In this document: positions 58,075 to 64,000 of the stretch, in pieces
Numbering within the stretch: the stretch's first letter is position 1
Layout of the letters: each line of letters begins with the position of its first letter
DNA from: Blasia pusilla
Taxonomy: Eukaryota > Marchantiophyta > Marchantiopsida > Blasiales
Length of the DNA: 64,000 nt
NCBI GenBank assembly: GCA_050084515.1
Contig: CM114271.1
Coordinates: 59,892,001-59,956,000, forward strand
Direction: 5' to 3'
Notes under the pieces: generated by a model
What the model was told of the DNA's origin: nothing
The model's database searches: none
Seen by the model: the letters and a program-made list of their open reading frames with translations, nothing else
Translations under genes and position numbers: made by a program

Positions 58075-59468
58075 TTTATTTTAACTAGGGAGCACATGTA
58101 ATGCAACCCTTTGGTCTCAAAATTAGAGAGGAGTGGTTGGTCAAGAGTGTAAAAAAATACAAAAGTTTTTCACATGTTTAGCAAGCTTGTAGTGACCATT
58201 AGACCAAAATGTAACACGATGACGGTGTGGGAAAGGATTTTTTGGGTCAGTCACGTTTTCTAATACTTCTTTCTTCTCTTTTATCTTTATTTTTTATTCA
58301 TATTTTAGACACGAGGGAATTTGGAATTAACAATATAGTATCTGAAAGGTTTTTAAATGAGATAATTGACTTTACTACTCAATTAAATGATGTCTGGATT
58401 TCATACACCTTTTGAATAACATTATATCTCTAATATTCTTACCCTTTTTTTAAACGAGAGGAAACTCGAAAAGATAAAGTTGTATTGCTAGTAAATTAAA
58501 ATGACTACAAGGCTTATAGAAGATGCTAGTACTTAAAATTGTCTTTTCCATGGCTCAAAATTCTATTGCTTAAAAATCACGATTGTTAGTTCCTATAGGA
58601 AGACCTTTCTTTCCAACATGGGAATAATGGATGGCTATGGTATGCATAAGGTGTGAGCTTTCATGTTTTAAAATTGTTTCTCATTTCTTGGATAAGACAA
58701 ACAATTGAGAGAATTTAAGCATCAAGCAGGCATCCTCTTCATGGTCCAAGTGGCCATGGCCATTTTTGGCCTTGCATGTTCTTCAATCCAATAGCCCTAC
58801 TCATTCATAGTTTGACTAGTTCCTCTATCCCTTGTTATTTTTTTCTTTTTTCTTTTTCTTTTTCAAAATTTATTTATAAATTTCAACTTCACGTGATGGT
58901 GAAGAAATCGTCATGCAGATTTTTCACTTCCACACTTAACGATGGCCATAAAAATGTTTTCCAACTCGAGTTCATAATCTCTCTCTCAAAAAAAGTGAAA
59001 AAAATGCATAAATGAAATCCTCCCTTCTAAACTCGCCCCCATCCTTCCCCAAACATAGCCTTAAGAAAAAACAAACTCTTGTAACTATTCGTGAGAAAAT
59101 GAGTACCTTATAGGTAATGGAGGTTTATTGTCTTAATATAAAAGGACAACCCAACCCCACAATCTTTGTTATTAAGAGGGTGACCTAATTTCACACTAGT
59201 GGATTTTTTGGAGGCTACAAGACCATCTATCCTTAGTCTAAATTGGTAGGTACATGAGTCTAGCTTGCCCAAATGTTTTGTGGAAGATTAATTTAAAGCA
59301 TACAAGAATCTGAAAAGGGTCCATAGTTGGATATTTCACACCCACCTACCCATTTTTACAAGTTTCTTTCTTATATTTGGCATCAACCTATAATGAGGTA
59401 GAACAAGTATGTAATGATTGGAAGAATAAAATTAGACTGAAAAAATAGAGACAACTAATTACAAATCA
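58075..59468. other. AT-rich intergenic stretch
   Basis: No gene, RNA or element boundary is recognised between the two Helitron termini. Confidence 0.4.
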
Positions 59469-59528
59469 CTAGTAAGGTGCCCGTGCGATGCATGGGTATG
59501 ACATATTAATAAGAAAAAAATTATTTTA

Positions 59529-61451
59529 CTAAAGGATTTCTTTATACACCACATTTCGTGTGAAGTGAACTTTTTCATTTGAAAGTGTGTCATTTCCTAT
59601 CGTTATATTTATTGCTTTTTTTTGTCCTACTCTTGACAATGCTACATATAACTGACCATGAGAAAATACTAATGTAGGTAAGTAAATTCCTATCTTTTTC
59701 AAAGTTTGACCTTGAGATTTATTGATAGTCATGGCAAAAGCAGGACGAATATGAAATTGAAATCTACGTAAATCAAAAGGTAAGCCCGAGTCTGATGCAA
59801 TCAATGGGATTCGTGGAATAAAGACTCGATCTCCAGTGTGCTTCCCTGTGATAATTTCAGCATCAATGACATGTTATATGAATCCACGGATCACCAATCG
59901 AGTTCCATTCGCTTGTCCCTTTGAACCATTCAAGTTTCGTAAAAGCATGATAGGCGCACCAATTTTCAAGCTTAAACGATGCGGTGGTAAACCTGACGGT
60001 AAGCACGTATTTAGGAATTCTGTCGGATAGATATAACTCTTTCCCTCATATGGAACAGAATCAACACTAAGGTAAGTACGTTCCTGCATAGAACAAACAT
60101 ATCTTAGAAGATGAATTTAGTTTTGATGCATAATATAATTCAAGTATTTGTTAAGAAAATGACATGGAAATTATTTGACAACCAATATTACCTCTCCATA
60201 GAACCGAGACATGACTTCTGCATTGATATCATCCATTTCGATTTTTTGGTGTAAGAATTGTTGTATCTCTTAAAAATGTGATGTCACGAAACTTTTCATA
60301 ATCATTTCCATAGATGATGTCAATAAGATCACTTATATTCTTACTCGTGGTCACCATATCATTTGGCAATCGTATAAAATCCTCTCCCAAGTGATATTCA
60401 TAAGGCACACGTCCCTCTCCAACCTCTAGTAACCAATTTGCAAAAGCTTGTTGTTGTACACGCATGTTCACCTCCAAATTTTGACATCTCATATTCGTTG
60501 TAAGATTCATTACCCTCACATGAGACCATAAATATGACCTCTTTAATGTGGCTTGAATAATTTTTGGACGGTCGCCATGACGAACAATAGGTAACACTTG
60601 GCGAAAATCCCCACCAAAGATTACTAATTTGCCACCAAACGGAACATTCCTCAAGTCTTCCGATACCACTCCCATGATATCTTGAAAGGATCGATTTACA
60701 GCCTCAAATGCATGGCGATGAGTCATCGGTGCCTCGTCCCATATGATAAGCCAGGCCCTTTGAATCAAGCGCGCAGCTTCGCTATTAACAAGTAAGCTAC
60801 AAAAATATACCAAAAGATATATTAGTATGTTGGGTAAGTGTTGTCTTTACAATATTAAAAGAGTTACAAAGTCATGAAATGGTTTAATACTTACTTGCAA
60901 GTGGAGTTTTCATCTATATTAATTGGAATCTTGAAGCGTGAGTGCGCAATGCGTCCTCCATTTAACAACAAAGTAGCTATTCCCGAAGAAGTGACAACTA
61001 AAGCTATGCCTCCAGCACCTCGTACACTTGCAAGAAGAAGATTGTATAAAAAGGTTTTTCCTGTTCCACAAGGCCCGTCAATGAAGAACAATTTTGAACC
61101 AGAAGAAATATCACCAGCAATAATGCTATCAAGTTTATTTTGTATAGCATCCCAAATCAACCTTTGTCCATCATTCAAATTTTCCTCTCCTAACCTAGCT
61201 TGCTCATATAAGTCATCTCGATCATACATGAGCTCTTTTGCTTCCAAATATGAATATGAAGATGAAGCTTGGAAATCTGCTTGAGGCATATCAAGGAAAT
61301 CGGATAATCGTTTGCCTTGATCTTGCAAATGGTAGTGGATATCCAGTAATGTTGTGTTAATAATTAAAGCATCTGGAGCAAGATCATGAATCCCTGTTTT
61401 CTGCATATATATAGAAAATGATACGTGAGTAAGTCCAAAAGAAAAAGCCAA
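59529..61451 (-). pseudogene. PIF1-type helicase part of the Helitron transposase
   Basis: Walker A is FIDGPCGTGKT (exon ending 60895) and Walker B is LIIWDEAPM. Motif III is FGGDFRQVLP. The C-terminal motifs are AMTINKSQGQT and QLYVALSRV, near 59720-59625. A 98-bp intron (60894-60797, GTAAGT ... TTTGTAG) joins STCN to LLVNSEAARL. Further short introns or gaps lie near 60228-60090 and 59873-59805, and one before 61403 that ends TATATGCAG. The helicase unwinds DNA during rolling-circle transposition. Whether every piece still splices into one frame was not resolved. Confidence 0.8.
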
Positions 61452-61853
61452 AAAAAAGAATTATTATCATAAAAATAGGAATAGGAATTACCTCGCATCG
61501 TTCATATAAGATATCCTCTATGAGTGGGATAAAAAATTGATTCCATAGTTTAGCAGGTCGAGTTGGGGTGTTGTAAGCATGAATAATTGCAAAGAGTTGG
61601 CGAAGCGTACGACATGTGCGGATTTCTGATGCTTCTTGAAAGCATGAGAATACTTCCCTATCATCTTCAAGAAGCCCCATTTGAATAGCAGCCTCTTTAA
61701 ATGTTGGATATAGCGCTCCTTGCACAGTTCTCAAGTATTCATACATAGTTACGCCTTGAACATGATGAAGCAGCAATCGCAATCAATGTCGTTCTCCTTC
61801 ACCTATCATCAAAACATGAATATAATCGCTTAATATACCAAACATGAAAATAA

Positions 61854-63967
61854 TCAAAAGGACGTTTGAAAATTTACGTAATTTGTAAGTACATTATGGA
61901 AATTACAAACATATTTACCTGGATGAGTAAGATATAAGCGACAAATGGGATGACCACAACCATTTCTCCTTTGAATTCTACGAATCCTTTTGTTTTTGTT
62001 CCAACGATAATGGGAAGGAAAGTCGATGCATAGATATTTTCGAGCCTCCAAATGTAATTGATTAGTTGCAAACCATTGTGTAAGAGTTTTCTCCCTATTC
62101 CTTTGTAGTATCTCCTCAACATTGTCGTGATCGTTGAAGAAAACACTTTGTAACTCGCGTAGATGAACTGCCAACCTTATAATACTTGGATTTTCCGCAT
62201 GTAAGCTAAACTTGAACAATCTCCAACATGCCTCAGAGGAAGAAACGTATCTATATATATGATACACAAAAATGATGAAAAGAAATTAGTAAAGTGTGAT
62301 ATGCTCTCGAATGTAGACATATTGACGGAATGGAAAAATAATTAAAAGAAGAGTGATTACCTTGCATCAAGATAATGTGAAGTTTCATCGATTACCTCCC
62401 TTATCGTTTCAGTGCTTGCCTTATTTGAAACCTTAAATGATATCGCATCGGATCCCTTATATACATATTTGTATAAATATTTCACAGATGAAATGATATT
62501 CGTGATCTCCAAATTGATATGACAATCAAAGAGAGTACATAACAAAGGATTGTAAGGAACGACCCAACGATTGTCCAAACTTTGATCACGCTTCATTACT
62601 TTTATTCCATTATCCAGCCTGTATCATAAGAATGAAGGAAAAAATTAATATAAATTCACCTTATAAAAAATCAGAAGTTAGGGAAATTTTGAAAATCCAA
62701 AAGATGCAAAGTTTGATTACATACCTTCGATAAATTGGATATCCATCCTCACTCTCCGTAGTTATGCTTGCAAAGGGCTTAGGATAACCTTTGGTACACT
62801 TCTTGATTTCCTTATCCATGCATGGAGCATTTGGATTAAGTTGTCCACATGGGCCATGAACTATGCAATTAGCCACAGTAGAATGAAGTATGGGATGAGT
62901 GTTTGGATTAGGAATCTCAGCAGATATTATATTATCATAATCAGATGTTGAGCGTGGCTTATCCTCATGATGAGGAATAATCAAAATATGTACATGCGGT
63001 AGACCTCTTTTCTGGAATTCAACCACATGAATGCAACCAACAACCCTTCCTAATATGTGCTTCTTGAGAATAAGCCTTTATAACTCCTTTTTTTTCTCTC
63101 AAAAACTCGCAAAATCAAATCTGGTCTATCGGCAGGTTGTTGACCAGATAATAGTGCTGAAGGGATCTCCTCCCATTTAGGATTGCACGTCATTGTTAGA
63201 AAGTAATATGGTTTCCCATTGTGCCTCACAATGGCCATTGAATCTTGATAAAGTTGATGCATATGGCGTGGGCCTCCACTAAAAGAAGAAGGCAATACAA
63301 TACGCCTCCCAAACCTTGCACCATCTCTGTCACTTTGATATAGGATATCCTTTAGACCTTGATATAATTTAGCTCGCAACTCCTTTTGATTTAATCAAAC
63401 CCAAGATAGTCGTTGCATCTCTACTGTAGCATACAAATCAACCATGTATTCTTGAGTAAGATGCCCAAATCGAGGCAAACGATTATCGTCATCGGCACCA
63501 ACACGGTTTTGAAGTCGAAAAGAGGCAAATTGTAGCGCTGTAACTGTTTTTCTCCTTCCTTCATGAAGAATCTCATCATCAATTCTTTCTTCCTTAATAC
63601 AGTCATCAGATCCTTCCATGTCTCCATCCAATGTAGTAGGAATATTGGCACTCGTGGTTTCCTCAAATCTCCCAAGAGGTATTCTTGGATGCCATCCTGC
63701 TTCACCATAGAGAAATAATAGAACAAAATTTAATGGAACATATGCTTTATTTAGATCTGAAATACGATGAAGTCCTCCACCATATAATTGGACAATAATA
63801 TCACGTGGCTTCACATGTTCACTACCATCACCAGGTAAGATTGCCGCAACCTCGGATGCAGTTGGCAAGCTATAACGTTTGGAATCCATTCCTCGATCAT
63901 GCGCCTTTAGAATGATACGAAGATTAGATCCACTTGCCTCATTTGCAATGTGTTGAAATATCCTCAC
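61854..63967 (-). pseudogene. Helitron-like N-terminal and Rep (HUH) region
   Basis: 63967-63395 and 63379-63050 are one frame interrupted by TGA (QRLSWV-stop-LNQKELRAKLYQGL, where arginine CGA would be expected). The next block, FLTMTCNPKWEEI and DRPDLILRVF, is the Helitron-like N domain. After a one-base shift near 63065-63095 comes VEFQKRGLPHVHIL, whose HVH is the HUH metal-binding motif of the Rep nuclease. YLYKYVYKGSD (62357-62596 frame) carries tyrosines at the catalytic position. Further segments at 62267-61854 and 61782-61384 complete the linker to the helicase. Confidence 0.8.
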
Positions 63968-64000
63968 ATAGGGATTATGTTCATGTACACATCTTGCAAC

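Larger units (their letters stand above)
59469..64000 (-). mobile_element. Autonomous RepHel Helitron, 3' portion (runs off the window)
   Basis: The minus-strand 3' end is a 7-bp stem (CCCATGC / GCACGGG, 59480-59496) with CTAG at 59472-59469 and a host T next. Upstream on the minus strand are a helicase (61451-59529) and a Rep/Helitron-like N-terminal region (63967-61854), the rolling-circle transposon arrangement. Coding segments are separated by GT-AG introns. At least one TGA and one frameshift in the Rep part suggest it is decaying. The 5' TC end is beyond 64000. Confidence 0.9.

Noticed and set aside
1-64000. tRNA, rRNA or snRNA genes
   Set aside because: I did not see any A-box/B-box pair or conserved RNA core that I could support by eye.

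Overview
The window is nuclear DNA from a land plant. Genes have many short GT-AG introns, GA/CT-rich leaders, a plastid-targeted sugar isomerase and a thylakoid-lumen PsbP-domain protein. They sit among Ty3/gypsy, Ty1/copia, non-LTR and Helitron elements. Divergence from angiosperm homologues suggests an early-diverging lineage (bryophyte, lycophyte or fern grade), but I cannot name the organism.

Four host genes could be spliced by eye into open frames. They are a GT61 glycosyltransferase (+, 9386-11812, 2 exons), a PsbP-domain thylakoid-lumen protein (-, 17302-12767, 8 exons), EMC6 (+, 35261-36797, 4 exons including a 20-nt microexon) and plastid phosphoglucose isomerase (-, 51786-46178, 14 exons, 639 aa). 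A further open first exon (+, 17643-17744) is divergent from the PsbP-domain gene and has no second exon that I can find.

The most interesting object is a 10.75-kb Ty3/gypsy retrotransposon at 18863-29612, bounded by a 4-bp AATC target duplication. Its order is gag - aspartic protease - a C5 DNA cytosine methyltransferase domain - reverse transcriptase - RNase H - integrase - a C-terminal PHD finger. The methyltransferase domain shows motifs I, IV (PCQ), VI (ENV), VIII, IX and X. It is interrupted by an antisense 1054-bp solo LTR of the same family with its own CTTT target duplication. An older, much more decayed copy with the same methyltransferase relic lies at about 1390-6110 and preserves the uninterrupted arrangement. 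A third relic of the lineage (RNase H to integrase) lies on the minus strand at 39970-41900. So the methyltransferase was part of the element over a long period. The 18.9-kb copy is defective: it has stops and frameshifts, and its RT has lost the segment carrying the first catalytic aspartate.

Other regions: a decayed non-LTR (LINE) element at 32012-34975 with related 3' fragments in a PsbP-gene intron; copia relics at 36.9-37.4 kb and 42.0-42.7 kb; a cluster of non-autonomous Helitron termini from 53.4 to 58.1 kb; and the 3' part of an autonomous RepHel Helitron (-) from 59469 to the end of the window. All gene models, splice sites and family names come from reading the sequence only.
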